Source: Marinospirillum sp.
GTDB lineage: Bacteria; Pseudomonadota; Gammaproteobacteria; Pseudomonadales; Halomonadaceae
Assembly (NCBI RefSeq): GCF_014859565.1
Contig: NZ_JACUUA010000003.1
Coordinates: 1 to 64,000 of the forward strand
Reading direction: 5' to 3'
Length of the DNA: 64,000 nucleotides
Numbering within the stretch: position 1 is the first letter of the stretch; the number at the start of each line of letters is the position of its first letter. The notes under the pieces were generated by a model. It saw only the letters and a list, made by a program, of their open reading frames with translations. It had not been told where the DNA came from and did not search any database. The translations under genes and the position numbers were made by a program. Below are positions 1 through 8,193 of the stretch, one piece after another.

Positions 1-221
1 CCGGGGCGCAGTACCAGCACACCAAACTCTTCAATATGATCGTTTTCATCTTCCTGGCTGCCGACTTCTATGGACAGACTGTTGCCTTTCAGGTGTTCGG
101 GGTTGATCAGCAAGGTGGCAGGTAATCCCTGATCCCAGTTGATCTGGATTTCGGTCAGATCCGGCAGATCAATGACTTGTCCATCCGGGGTGACACCCTG
201 CAAGCGTGGCAGCTGAGTCAT
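1..221 (-). CDS. Conserved-looking hypothetical protein, N-terminal part only
   Basis: This reading frame starts with ATG at 221-219 and runs off the left edge after 73 codons. An AGGAGA ribosome-binding site sits six bases before the ATG, which supports the start. The protein begins MTQLPRLQGV and is acidic, with alternating hydrophobic and charged residues and a cluster of Glu/Asp near residues 55-65. There is no signal peptide, membrane helix or catalytic motif that I recognise in the visible part. It is separated from the downstream EAL-protein gene by only about 67 bases but lies on the same strand beyond the 3' end of that gene, so it could be the last gene of the signalling operon. Function unknown. 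Confidence 0.6.
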   Translation of the reverse strand, partial: MTQLPRLQGVTPDGQVIDLPDLTEIQINWDQGLPATLLINPEHLKGNSLSIEVGSQEDENDHIEEFGVLVLRP

Positions 222-288
222 GTGTTATCTCCTGTAAAAGCGGCTATAAAACATCAAGCATACACCTTGCAGTCATAACATGGCGAAT

Positions 289-2127
289 TTACTGGAAGCC
301 TGCCAGGGCTTCATCACTCGGCCAGAGGATTTGTTGTGTTTCTCCACGTTGCAGTACCAGACTGGAGCCTTCTACCTGTTTGGCAAAGTGTTTCAGGTGG
401 GAAACATCTGCAGCCAGCATGTGAGCAGTCATTAAACCGTTGACTGGAGCTTCCAGTGCTGCAATGGATACTCCAACAAAAGAAAAGAAACGACGAACCC
501 CAAAACGGTCATCCGCATAAATGCCCCCAGCTGCACGATCCACCTCGCTGTAAAACTCCAGTGAGTGGCGGGAGAAGTCGTGCAGCACTTTTAACATACG
601 CTCTTGCCAGTCTGGACTACGACAGATGGCAACAAAGTCATCACCACCTATGTGGCCAATAAAATCATCATGCGGGTGCAGGTATTTTTTCAGGCTGGTG
701 GCCAGGCTTTTTAACAGTTCATCACCCAAGGCATAACCATAGGTATCGTTAAAGACCTTGAAGTTATCCAGATCCAGATAACACACCAGTAGTGGTTGTT
801 GCTCTTTTAACCAGTGATCCAGGGTTTCCTGAATCGGACCGTTGCCCGGCAGCAGGGTCAGCGGATTGGCCTGACGGGCATTACGCACTTTTAATTCAGT
901 CATGGTGCGCAGTAAATCCACCACCTGACCGATGCCTTGATATTCTCCTTGGCGAGTGATAATAAAATCATCATCCAGGTGTTCGCGGTTGCGTTCGGTA
1001 ATGCGTTGGCTGATTTCTTCCAGGCTGCGGCAGGCATCCATGATCAGGGGTTGGTCATGCATCAGCTGGCTGACCGGCTTACGGTAATTCAGTTCTTGTC
1101 CGAAGGGTCGCAGCAGGGTGGACATCAACTGGTGGCGCAATAGCAGTCCAACCGGTTGGTTGCGGTTATCCACCACCGGCAAGGAAAACAGCTCTTCATC
1201 CTGGCGGAAGATTTCCACAGCTTCGGCCACACTTAAATCCGGCTGGATACTGCGAACCTCACATAACAGACTACCAGCCTGTTCTTGGTGTTGCTCAAAA
1301 ATCGGTGCCGGGCTTTTTGATGGCTCCAGCAGTTCACTGGCAATCTGGATAGCCGGACGTGACTGAGGGCGGGAGAAATAAAACCCCTGCACCAGTTCAA
1401 TACCCAGCTCTTGCAACATCTCCAGTTCAGCACGGGTTTCCACACCTTCTGCAATCACTTCTGTGCCCAGAGATTTGGCAATATTGTGGATAAAGCGCAG
1501 GAAATCCTGTTTCACCTTGTCCTTGTGTAAACGATGTACAAAGTGCCGGTCCACTTTGACGTAATCAGGTCGTAATTCTGACCAGAGGCGCAGCCCGGAA
1601 TAACCGGTACCCAGATCATCCAGTGCAATCTGAAAGCCCATGTCGCGGTAATGACCGATGGCTTTACGCATCAATTCAAAATCGTGGGTGGGCTGTTGTT
1701 CGGTCAGTTCAATCACCAGTTGGTGCGGCTGTAACCCCGCTCGCCGTACTCGATCCAGTGTTTGACCGGGTTCATGATCCGGCTGGGTGAGTACATCCGG
1801 TGAAACGTTGATGAACAACTTGCCAAGTAGTTGTTGTTGTGAAAATCCTTCCAACGCTTTTTCCCGGCTGAGGTTTTCCAGAGGAACCAGCAAACCTTCT
1901 TCCCGCGCTACTCGGAACAGCTCCAGTGGGTGATGCAGGTGGCTTTCCAGCGGGCCACGGGTCAGTGCTTCCCAGGCATAAATGCGTTTTTCGGTCAGGT
2001 TGATCAACGGCTGATACACCGCCAGCAGGCGTTTTTGCAGTAACAAACTCTGCAGCTCACTCAGTGGCGGCTCCTTGATCTGTGATTGGGCAATATCCGG
2101 GGTGTTGTCAGAGAGATAAGTTTTCAT
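289..2127 (-). CDS. EAL-CBS-GGDEF cyclic-di-GMP turnover protein
   Basis: Soluble protein of about 612 residues with an uncommon domain order: EAL phosphodiesterase (about 25-260), a paired CBS module (about 280-410), then GGDEF (about 430-590). The EAL domain keeps the residues needed for c-di-GMP hydrolysis: WEALTRG, INVSP, VIELTE, the DD of ALDDLGTGYS, the Lys of YVKVDR, AEGVET and QGFYFSRP. The GGDEF domain keeps the DLDNFKVFNDTYG nucleotide/metal region, but the signature reads GGDDF, and no RxxD inhibitory site precedes it, so cyclase activity is uncertain. CBS pairs bind adenine nucleotides in many proteins; here they may gate the catalytic domains (inference). An upstream in-frame TTG (2142) exists, but the ATG at 2127 is preferred. 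It starts seven bases after the TM/HAMP gene ends, so the two are probably cotranscribed. Confidence 0.9.
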   Translation of the reverse strand: MKTYLSDNTPDIAQSQIKEPPLSELQSLLLQKRLLAVYQPLINLTEKRIYAWEALTRGPLESHLHHPLELFRVAREEGLLVPLENLSREKALEGFSQQQLLGKLFINVSPDVLTQPDHEPGQTLDRVRRAGLQPHQLVIELTEQQPTHDFELMRKAIGHYRDMGFQIALDDLGTGYSGLRLWSELRPDYVKVDRHFVHRLHKDKVKQDFLRFIHNIAKSLGTEVIAEGVETRAELEMLQELGIELVQGFYFSRPQSRPAIQIASELLEPSKSPAPIFEQHQEQAGSLLCEVRSIQPDLSVAEAVEIFRQDEELFSLPVVDNRNQPVGLLLRHQLMSTLLRPFGQELNYRKPVSQLMHDQPLIMDACRSLEEISQRITERNREHLDDDFIITRQGEYQGIGQVVDLLRTMTELKVRNARQANPLTLLPGNGPIQETLDHWLKEQQPLLVCYLDLDNFKVFNDTYGYALGDELLKSLATSLKKYLHPHDDFIGHIGGDDFVAICRSPDWQERMLKVLHDFSRHSLEFYSEVDRAAGGIYADDRFGVRRFFSFVGVSIAALEAPVNGLMTAHMLAADVSHLKHFAKQVEGSSLVLQRGETQQILWPSDEALAGFQ

Positions 2128-2134
2128 TTTTACT

Positions 2135-2515
2135 CTATTCAAGATCGGATTTTTGATGCTGGGTTGCTTCGAGACGCAAGTCTTCCAGCGTGGCTTCCAT
2201 CAGATCCAGAAAACCATTTAACTGACTGGCCAGATAACCAATCTCATGGTGGTGCTGTTCGTGTTTTGCTCTGGGGGCAAGATTGCCTCGGCGGCACTGG
2301 TGCAGGGTTTCGCTGAAGTCCTGCAGGGTTTGCCAGAGGTGACGAATCACCTGCAGTAATAACAGCAGGCAGAACAACAATGCCGCTAGAGGCAAAAGAG
2401 CCCAGAGGGGCTGCCCGCTTATCACCAGCAGCAGGCTAATACCACCCAACAGCAAAGAGACCAGTAGCAGGCGGATGGTTCTGAGTTTTATGGTGTCAGG
2501 CAGTGAGTAACTCAT
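2135..2515 (-). CDS. Small membrane protein with two helices and a HAMP-like tail
   Basis: A 126-residue protein with two closely spaced hydrophobic segments (about 15-33 and 37-56) separated by a very short loop, followed by a cytoplasmic HAMP-like helix-turn-helix (about 57-115) containing RRGNL and a Glu/Gln-rich second helix. It ends before any methyl-accepting signalling domain. The hairpin-type anchor followed by HAMP is the arrangement found in the middle of the Aer aerotaxis receptor, and the preceding gene encodes an Aer-like PAS domain. The start ATG has a CAGGAG ribosome-binding site and overlaps the PAS gene by 20 bases, so translation is probably coupled. I infer that the two products form a split Aer-like sensor. 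The function is not shown by the sequence. Confidence 0.75.
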   Translation of the reverse strand: MSYSLPDTIKLRTIRLLLVSLLLGGISLLLVISGQPLWALLPLAALLFCLLLLLQVIRHLWQTLQDFSETLHQCRRGNLAPRAKHEQHHHEIGYLASQLNGFLDLMEATLEDLRLEATQHQKSDLE

Positions 2516-3035
2516 GGTTTTTCTCCTGGAAAATGCGACGCATCACCTGAGATAAATCCTGTCCTTTTTGGGCCATCCAACTTTGAATGTGAAAGTGACT
2601 GGCTAGAGTACCGCCGTTGTTTTCCAGCATTAGAAGTTGCTGATAAAGAGGCTGGATTTTCTGTCTGATTGCTACAGGAACATAACGACAGATCAGGCAA
2701 AAACCAGTCAGTTGTTCCTGCTCATATTCTGGTGTAATGGAAATAAAAGCCCAGCAGGGTGTATCACTGTCATTTTTCAGCAGAAAAAAACCGGAAAAAC
2801 TTTTGCCCTGGCTCATGTTCAGGTAAAGCGCATCCGTGATTACACGGGGCACCTGACGAGAAATCAGATGTGCCAGATGGCATTCGAGAAACTTTTCTGC
2901 CGGTCGTTGTGCCAGTTGTACAAACTCCGGGCCGATGTATTGCAGCATGCCAAACGGGTCAGTGTGCATGATGGCAATCAGGCTTTTACGACTGGTTTCA
3001 ATTTTGCTTGTCAGGCTTGGTTGCTGGATATTCAT
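2496..3035 (-). CDS. PAS-domain protein resembling the Aer sensor domain
   Basis: A 179-residue soluble protein starting at ATG 3035 with a strong AGGAGG site; longer in-frame extensions lack one. A single PAS fold (about 15-120) follows the layout of the Aer PAS domain: DPFGMLQYIGPEFVQL at the start, an HLISR segment in the place of the Aer HNMVR segment, SGFFLLKN, a conserved Trp in CWAF where Aer has YW, and a C-terminal LICRY...IQPLYQQL matching the SIRT...EPLYKAL end. Several residues linked to FAD binding in Aer are changed: the Asn in the first strand is Gly, and the His/Asp after the Arg are missing. FAD binding is therefore doubtful. It is the probable soluble partner of the overlapping TM/HAMP gene, in an operon with the EAL-CBS-GGDEF gene. 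Confidence 0.75.
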   Translation of the reverse strand: MNIQQPSLTSKIETSRKSLIAIMHTDPFGMLQYIGPEFVQLAQRPAEKFLECHLAHLISRQVPRVITDALYLNMSQGKSFSGFFLLKNDSDTPCWAFISITPEYEQEQLTGFCLICRYVPVAIRQKIQPLYQQLLMLENNGGTLASHFHIQSWMAQKGQDLSQVMRRIFQEKNHELLTA

Positions 3036-3067
3036 AGTGCCTCCTAAAACAGTTTTAGTGCGGGGTT

Positions 3068-3199
3068 TTAGCCGTGAATACATACACCGTGATTCACAGC
3101 GCCCTGCTCGTGCAATTTCCTGGCACACTCCCAGGCAATGCTTTTGTCATTGGCAATGCCGATCACCAAAATCTTTTTTCCTTGCATCAACTGAGACAT
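3068..3199 (-). pseudogene. Truncated enoyl-ACP reductase (FabI) N-terminal fragment
   Basis: A 43-codon ORF starts with ATG at 3199-3197, preceded by a GGAGT ribosome-binding site. Residues 6-34 read as the first strand and helix of FabI: GKKILVIGIANDKSIAW followed by a helix ending KLHEQGA. This contains the Gly-x-Ala-Asn-x-x-Ser-Ile-Ala cofactor-binding loop. Immediately after the Gly-Ala, where FabI normally continues Glu-Leu-Ala, the sequence changes to an unrelated nine-residue tail and stops. The remaining 220 or so residues of the reductase are absent, since the PAS gene begins 32 bases further on. This is most simply a deletion remnant, although the intact ribosome-binding site and open frame mean a 43-residue peptide may still be made. 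Confidence 0.7.
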
Positions 3200-3334
3200 A
3201 CACGTCACTCCTGTCAGCTTTCCGAGTCAGTACCTGTTACAGCGCCTAGGCTGCCTGCAACAGGTGACAGAAAAACAACGGGAATGTGATGAATTGCTGA
3301 CAGTGGTCATTCATCTGTCTGTCATGGCAAAACC

Positions 3335-3354
3335 CTAATCTTTATTTTGATTAG
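3335..3354. promoter_or_regulatory. Inverted repeat in the divergent intergenic region
   Basis: A perfect 6-bp inverted repeat, CTAATC and GATTAG, is separated by eight A/T-rich bases and lies 24 bp before the phosphatase ATG. The 179-bp space (3200-3378) divides the minus-strand FabI-stub/PAS operon from the plus-strand phosphatase gene and must hold promoters for both. The repeat could be an operator or a 5'-UTR hairpin. I see no convincing -35/-10 pair. Confidence 0.3.
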
Positions 3355-3378
3355 AGCCTTCGGACAGGAGTCACAGTA

Positions 3379-4215
3379 ATGATCAAAACAACCGATCTGC
3401 GTCAGAAGCTGCACGAACTGGTGAGTGGCAGTCAAAGCCGTTTGCAACAACTTGCCGAGTCGCTGCAGGAGGAAGAAGAACGTGCAGCGGATTTGTTATA
3501 CAACCACCTGCTGGGGCGTGGTAGTGATCAGGTGTATGGCTTTCAGCGTTATATGCATTACACCACCGCCTTTAGTGGTGATCTGGTATTGGCGCGTTAT
3601 TCTCCCGATGGACGTTTGCTGATTTTTCATGCCGATGCCAGTGGACATGGTTTGTCGGCCACCCTAACCTTGATGCCAGCGGCCAGTGCTTTTCGTGAAG
3701 GAGTTGATGCCGGAATGCCGCTGGATCAGTTGGTCAAATCCATTAACCAGACGTTGCACCAGCAGTTACCTGCCAATCGGTTTGTGGCAGCCACCCTGAC
3801 CGAGATTCATTCGGCTGCCAAAAGCCTGACTGTCTGGAATGGAGCCATGCCACCCGTGTTGCTGCTGGGTCCAACCGGTGAGTGTGTGCGGCGATTTGAA
3901 TCGGGCAATATGGCGCTGGGGATTATGGCGCAACCGGAACCACAATTGCAGTCTTGCCAGTTGCCTGCAACTGGGCGATTGCTGGGATTCAGTGATGGCC
4001 TGACGGATCAGCGTAATGCTGCGGGTGGTGTCTGGGGTGAACTGAGGTTATTACAAGTGCTGCAGGGGGATTCTGGCTCAGGGTTGTTACGTCGGATTAT
4101 TGAAGACCTGCAGAATTTTTGTGGCAGCAGTTATTTTGATGACGATGTATCACTGTTTGTTGCTGAGGTGGGTCTGGTGTGTAGTAAAACCACCAGACAC
4201 CATCCGGCAATATAA
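3379..4215 (+). CDS. SpoIIE/RsbU-type PP2C serine phosphatase
   Basis: A 278-residue cytoplasmic protein. Residues 1-45 are a charged, coiled-coil-like helix; from about 55 to 270 it is a PPM phosphatase of the SpoIIE family. Metal-binding motifs are all present: FSGDLV, DASGHG, FSDGLTDQ and the C-terminal DDDVSLFV. The family dephosphorylates phosphoserine or phosphothreonine on anti-anti-sigma (STAS) proteins or related switch proteins. No STAS protein, anti-sigma kinase or receiver domain is encoded nearby, so the substrate is not visible. The short N-terminal helix may receive a signal or dimerise. It is divergent from the PAS/EAL operon, which suggests a shared regulatory region, and its stop codon is one base from the convergent phasin stop. 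The start is supported by an AGGAG motif 10 bases upstream. Confidence 0.85.
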   Translation: MIKTTDLRQKLHELVSGSQSRLQQLAESLQEEEERAADLLYNHLLGRGSDQVYGFQRYMHYTTAFSGDLVLARYSPDGRLLIFHADASGHGLSATLTLMPAASAFREGVDAGMPLDQLVKSINQTLHQQLPANRFVAATLTEIHSAAKSLTVWNGAMPPVLLLGPTGECVRRFESGNMALGIMAQPEPQLQSCQLPATGRLLGFSDGLTDQRNAAGGVWGELRLLQVLQGDSGSGLLRRIIEDLQNFCGSSYFDDDVSLFVAEVGLVCSKTTRHHPAI

Positions 4216-4216
4216 A

Positions 4217-4570
4217 TCAGTGAGGCAATTGGCTCAGCTCTTTTTCAATATCCTGCTTGAGCTGCTGATTCATCTCTGCCAGTTGCTGGGCATCAGCCAG
4301 AGCTTTTTTGCTCAGCTCAGAAAAGAACTCAGCCTGTGACAGACTATAGTGATGGGCAGACTCACTATCCTTCACATCGGCAGCTTTTTTTAACTGCTCC
4401 AGCCCAATCAGGCTGTAACCTTCCAGTGCTTTTAACTGGGTATCCGTCATCACAGCCAGTTTATCCACCAGCAGGCTGTTAATACGACGTGCCGGACTCA
4501 TCCACTCATGGCTCTGAGTCAGCAGGGGCTTCAGCATTTCATTGGAAAATAAAGGGTTGTTCAGCATCAT
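4217..4570 (-). CDS. Phasin-family protein
   Basis: A 117-residue, almost entirely helical amphipathic protein. Around residues 42-70 it has LKALEGYSLIGLEQLKKA, which matches the core of the phasin family of polyhydroxyalkanoate granule-associated proteins, followed by a helix pattern (SQAEFFSELSKKALADAQQL) typical of the family. Phasins coat storage granules and control their number and size. No PHA synthase or depolymerase is encoded in the window, so a granule role is inferred from family only; some phasin-like proteins act as stress chaperones. The start is ATG 4570, with AAGGAG seven bases upstream. The gene converges on the phosphatase gene with a one-base gap, so no separate terminator fits between them. 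Confidence 0.75.
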   Translation of the reverse strand: MMLNNPLFSNEMLKPLLTQSHEWMSPARRINSLLVDKLAVMTDTQLKALEGYSLIGLEQLKKAADVKDSESAHHYSLSQAEFFSELSKKALADAQQLAEMNQQLKQDIEKELSQLPH

Positions 4571-4822
4571 GGTCAGACTCCTTGGCTAGGTTGGGGTGAC
4601 ACACCAGAAGCCTGACAGGGGATTGTTGCAGCTTGATGAAGGGCAGTGTATAGCTCGTCAGTGCAGAGACTTCTGCTGAATGACAGAACCTGCACAACCG
4701 TTAAGTGACAAAATCAGGTTCATTGGCGAAGGTTAACCGCTGGTTTTTTATCGCCGCTGAACTCGCGCTTGTATCCTCGACTTGTTACGCTTGCGCTTTT
4801 GCCGAAAGAGAAGGTGCTTAGC

Positions 4823-5518
4823 TTGTCAGTTTGTCCCCTGTGTTATTCAGAGCACACCGATTTATGGCATGCCCAAACACGTAAACCGCTGATCGGCCGG
4901 GAATATCACCGTTGTGCAGTGTGTGACCTGGTGTTTGTGCCTGACCACTTTCATTTGGATACCGCCGCAGAGCAGGCAGTGTATCAACAACATGAAAACA
5001 ATCCGGCAGATGCAGGCTATCGTTGTTTTCTCGGGCGGATGTTTGAGCCGATGCAAAACCTGTTGAAGGCGAGCGGTAAAGCACCTGCCAATATACAGGG
5101 GCTGGATTTTGGTTGCGGCCCTGGCCCAACCCTGTCGTTGATGTTTGCTGAGGCAGGTTTTAACTGCCACAACTATGATCTCTATTTTGCTCATTATCCT
5201 GAGCTGTTGCAGCAGCAGTATGATTTTATCACCAGCACCGAGGTGTTTGAGCATCTGGCTCAACCGGCACAGGTGCTGGATCAGCTGTTGCGCTGCCTTA
5301 AACCGGGTGGACTGCTGGGCATCATGACCCAGCGACCGCGTGATCTGGCCGCTTTCAGTCAATGGCATTACCTGATGGATCCAACCCACATTACCTTTTT
5401 CAGCGAAACCTGCTTTGACTGGCTGGCAAAACACTGGCAACTGCAGCAGGTTCATCTGGGGCGGGATGTGATTATTTTAAAAAGCCTGCCCCAGGGGCAG
5501 GCTTTTATCTCGGACTAA
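4823..5518 (+). CDS. Zinc-ribbon class I SAM methyltransferase
   Basis: A protein of about 231 residues. An N-terminal zinc ribbon (CPLC...CAVC, about residues 4-35) precedes a Rossmann methyltransferase domain with motif I GLDFGCGPGP, an acidic residue after strand 2 (NYDLYF), TSTEVFEHL, LKPGGLLGIM and a late DPTHITFFS segment. This layout is seen in uncharacterised 'methyltransferase domain' proteins of gammaproteobacteria; the substrate is unknown. The frame is open from a TTG at 4769, but the TTG at 4823 is preferred, because an AGAAGG motif lies eight bases before it and the zinc ribbon would start almost at once. The last 14 codons contain a strong bidirectional terminator-like hairpin. 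The gene converges on der. Confidence 0.75.
   Translation: MSVCPLCYSEHTDLWHAQTRKPLIGREYHRCAVCDLVFVPDHFHLDTAAEQAVYQQHENNPADAGYRCFLGRMFEPMQNLLKASGKAPANIQGLDFGCGPGPTLSLMFAEAGFNCHNYDLYFAHYPELLQQQYDFITSTEVFEHLAQPAQVLDQLLRCLKPGGLLGIMTQRPRDLAAFSQWHYLMDPTHITFFSETCFDWLAKHWQLQQVHLGRDVIILKSLPQGQAFISD
5480..5506. terminator. Bidirectional Rho-independent terminator inside the methyltransferase 3' end
   Basis: Near-perfect inverted repeat AAAAGCCTGCC...GGCAGGCTTTT with a five-base loop. It has a U-run in the plus-strand transcript and an equivalent run in the minus-strand transcript. It lies inside the coding sequence of the methyltransferase, 12 bases before its stop, and 25 bases downstream of the der stop, so it can end both convergent transcripts. 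Confidence 0.85.
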
Positions 5519-5530
5519 ACCGATGGGTGT

Positions 5531-7021
5531 TTATTTGCGGCGACGCTTACGCTCGGTGCGGGCATCTTTGGTGAGCTTGAGCTGACGAGCCTTGGCCGCT
5601 TCACGATCGGTTTTTTCTTCCGGTGCGTAGGGGTTGTCGCCACTGCGGAATTCAAAGCGCAGCGGGGTGCCGGTGACCTTCAAAATCTTGCGGAAGGTAT
5701 TCATCAGGTAACGCTTGTAGCTGGTGGGCAGGGCATCGGTCTGGTTACCGTGCACCACAATGATCGGCGGGTTCAAACCACCCTGGTGGGCATAACGCAG
5801 TTTGATACGACGACCATTCACCATCGGTGGCTGGTGTTCACTGACCACATCCTGCAGCAGGGTAGTCAGGCGATTGGTTGTCCAGTGACTGGTGCAGGAC
5901 TTGTAGGCTTTTTCAACCGAGCGGAATAACTCACCCACCCCCGTGCCGTGTAAGGCAGAGATGTAGTGCACATCGGCATAATCCACAAATTCCAGACGAC
6001 GGCTGACGTCTTTTTTGATCTTGTCGCGGGATTCCTGATCCAGGTGATCCCACTTGTTAACGGCCAGTACCAGTGCCCGACCGGACTCCAGTACAAAGTT
6101 CAGCAGGTGCAGATCCTGATCCACCAGTCCAGTGCGACCATCAATCACCATCACCGCCACGTTACATTCCTTGATGGATTGCAGGGTTTTGACGATGGAG
6201 AATTTTTCTGCTATTTCCGTGACATTCTTGCGGCGGCGAATACCCGCAGTATCGACCAGCGTATAAGGCTTGCCGTTACGCTCAAAAGGGATGGTGATCG
6301 CATCACGCGTAGTGCCGGGCTGGTCAAATACAATAACGCGTTCTTCACCCAGGATACGGTTCACCAAGGTGGATTTACCCACATTGGGGCGACCAATGAT
6401 GCCAAATTTCAGCTGGCGTGCGGCGTGTTTTTTGGATTCCTGCTCCAGTTCAACATCCTGTTCTTCAACACTGAGCAGGTCGACTTCACCCCATACAGGT
6501 TCTGTGGAAACAGGTTCCGGCATTGGCCCCAGCAACTCATCCAGCAGCCGGGTGATCATGGTACTAACCCCCCGGTTGTGAACGGCAGCAATCATCCAGG
6601 GTTCGGTGTTCATACCCAATGCATAAAACTCGGCACTGAAGGCGTGAGCATCCAGTCCATCGGTTTTGTTAACCACCAGATGGGCTTTTTTGTTGTTAAC
6701 ACGCAGGTACTGGGCAATCATTTCATCCGCAGCGGTCATGCCGGAACGGGCATCAACAATAAACAGCACCAGATCCGCTTCATCTATGGCGCGCAGTGAC
6801 TGGCGTGCCATTTCAGCATCAATACCTTCTTCATCCCCACTGATACCACCAGTGTCGATGACAATGTAAGGACGTCCATCCACCTTGCCTTCACCATACT
6901 GGCGATCACGGGTCAGGCCAGGAAAGTCGGCAACCAGTGCATCACGGCTGCGGGTCAAACGATTAAAAAGCGTGGATTTGCCGACATTGGGTCGGCCCAC
7001 CAGGGCAATAACAGGAGTCAT
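5531..7021 (-). CDS. der: Ribosome-associated GTPase Der (EngA)
   Basis: A 496-residue double GTPase required for 50S subunit maturation. The first G domain starts at residue 8 with GRPNVGKST and has [11 protein letters not shown] and NKTDGLD. The second starts near residue 207 with [13 protein letters not shown], then [16 protein letters not shown] and NKWDHL. A KH-like domain and a basic, Lys/Arg-rich tail complete the usual architecture. An acidic linker joins the two G domains. Length and motifs are normal for gammaproteobacteria. It follows bamB with a five-base gap and is the last gene of the hisS-yfgM-bamB-der cluster, an order conserved in Pseudomonas. A hairpin terminator lies just downstream. 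Confidence 0.98.
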   Translation of the reverse strand: MTPVIALVGRPNVGKSTLFNRLTRSRDALVADFPGLTRDRQYGEGKVDGRPYIVIDTGGISGDEEGIDAEMARQSLRAIDEADLVLFIVDARSGMTAADEMIAQYLRVNNKKAHLVVNKTDGLDAHAFSAEFYALGMNTEPWMIAAVHNRGVSTMITRLLDELLGPMPEPVSTEPVWGEVDLLSVEEQDVELEQESKKHAARQLKFGIIGRPNVGKSTLVNRILGEERVIVFDQPGTTRDAITIPFERNGKPYTLVDTAGIRRRKNVTEIAEKFSIVKTLQSIKECNVAVMVIDGRTGLVDQDLHLLNFVLESGRALVLAVNKWDHLDQESRDKIKKDVSRRLEFVDYADVHYISALHGTGVGELFRSVEKAYKSCTSHWTTNRLTTLLQDVVSEHQPPMVNGRRIKLRYAHQGGLNPPIIVVHGNQTDALPTSYKRYLMNTFRKILKVTGTPLRFEFRSGDNPYAPEEKTDREAAKARQLKLTKDARTERKRRRK

Positions 7022-7026
7022 GATGT

Positions 7027-8193
7027 TTATTTCTTCAGGGTAAACAGCCCAAGGCGGCCGCGTATGGAGTGCACCAGCAGTCGATCTTCATTAACCACTG
7101 GCGTTGCCCGGATACCATCCAGGTCAAAGTTGCGACGGCCTGTCAGTTCACCTGTTTCCGGATTAAGCAGATGGAGGTAGCCTTGAAAATCAGCAACCAC
7201 CAGTGTGCCGGATAACAGAACAGGCTCTGTCAGTTCGCGGCCAAAAAGTGCATCTTGCATCCAGAGGCTGTTGCCACTGAACAGATCCAGCGCATGAATG
7301 CGGCTGGCTTCATCCACTACAAATACCTTTCTGTCATGGATGACCGGTGCATGATAACTGGATAAATCGCGGCTCCAGCGGCTGCGACCGGTAAAAGGGT
7401 CGAGCGCATGAGTCTGACCCTGATAAGAGTTGGCTATCAGTTGTCCTTCAGCAAGACGCGGCTGACCGTTTACATCAACCAGACGCTCAATATCGGTACG
7501 TCCCTGAGGCTGAGCAACACGAGCTTCCCAACGGGCTTGTCCGGTACGGTTATCTACAGCGACAACCTTGCCATTGGCAAAACCGGCAAAGGTTTGCAGG
7601 CTGGTGACCGTTGGTGTGGCGGTACCGCGCAGGGTTAATGCCGGGATCAGGCTGTCATGTAACCACAACTGCCGTCCGGTTTCGCGCTGAAATCCAGTCA
7701 GTTTACCGTCAGCGGTATGCACCACCAGCAGTTCATTGTGAATCTGGGCAGGGCTAAGGGCTTCACTGGACAGGCGCTCACGCCAGAGTTCATTGCCGGT
7801 GTTTAAATCAAGAGCCAGCAAATCACCGTTCTGAGTGGTGATATACAAAGTTGTGTTGTGCAGGGTTATACCTGAGCTGACACCAACTCCAAGGTCTTTT
7901 GACCAGAGCAGATCGGAGCGCAGAAAACCGCTGCGGGTTAGATCAAACGCCTGAACCTGTCCCTGTGCATCAGCAGCAATCAGATACTTGCCTTGCAGGG
8001 CAGGCAACAGCTGATAACCTCTCCAACGCTCACCATAACCCGAGTGATCCTGCCAGACACTGTGCAGTCGAGCTTCACCTGAATGTGATGGTAAGGGGGC
8101 TGGTGGGTACTGGGGTTCCGGCAGGCTACTGCAACCTGCCAGCAATACCGCCAGCAGGGTCGCAGTGATCCCTTTAAACAAGGTTTGATGCAT
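7027..8193 (-). CDS. bamB: Outer membrane assembly lipoprotein BamB
   Basis: A 388-residue lipoprotein with a signal peptide ending in the lipobox LLAGC (Cys21). The mature part is built of PQQ-type beta-propeller repeats, seen as recurring patterns such as [34 protein letters not shown] and [11 protein letters not shown], giving the eight-bladed propeller of BamB. The protein is a periplasm-facing partner of BamA in beta-barrel insertion. The ATG overlaps the yfgM stop in a TGATG junction, so translation is coupled. yfgM-bamB-der is a conserved gene order. Confidence 0.97.
   Translation of the reverse strand: MHQTLFKGITATLLAVLLAGCSSLPEPQYPPAPLPSHSGEARLHSVWQDHSGYGERWRGYQLLPALQGKYLIAADAQGQVQAFDLTRSGFLRSDLLWSKDLGVGVSSGITLHNTTLYITTQNGDLLALDLNTGNELWRERLSSEALSPAQIHNELLVVHTADGKLTGFQRETGRQLWLHDSLIPALTLRGTATPTVTSLQTFAGFANGKVVAVDNRTGQARWEARVAQPQGRTDIERLVDVNGQPRLAEGQLIANSYQGQTHALDPFTGRSRWSRDLSSYHAPVIHDRKVFVVDEASRIHALDLFSGNSLWMQDALFGRELTEPVLLSGTLVVADFQGYLHLLNPETGELTGRRNFDLDGIRATPVVNEDRLLVHSIRGRLGLFTLKK

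Noticed and set aside
2135..2515. TM/HAMP protein considered as a truncated chemoreceptor pseudogene
   Set aside because: It has its own good ribosome-binding site and a clean stop just before the next gene, and no chemoreceptor signalling sequence follows in any frame.
3019..3034. 16-base match with 33246-33261 at the starts of the PAS gene and ccmA
   Set aside because: Flanking sequences differ and both simply encode Asn-Ile-Gln-Gln-Pro at a start; probably chance, though it agrees with the TTG start chosen for ccmA.
4748..4755. Sigma-28-like -10 (GGCGATAA) upstream of the phasin gene
   Set aside because: No TAAA-type -35 element at the right distance.
5966..6799. Long plus-strand ORF (277 codons) opposite der
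   Set aside because: It is fully antisense to der, has no ribosome-binding site or recognisable domain, and its composition follows the complementary codons.
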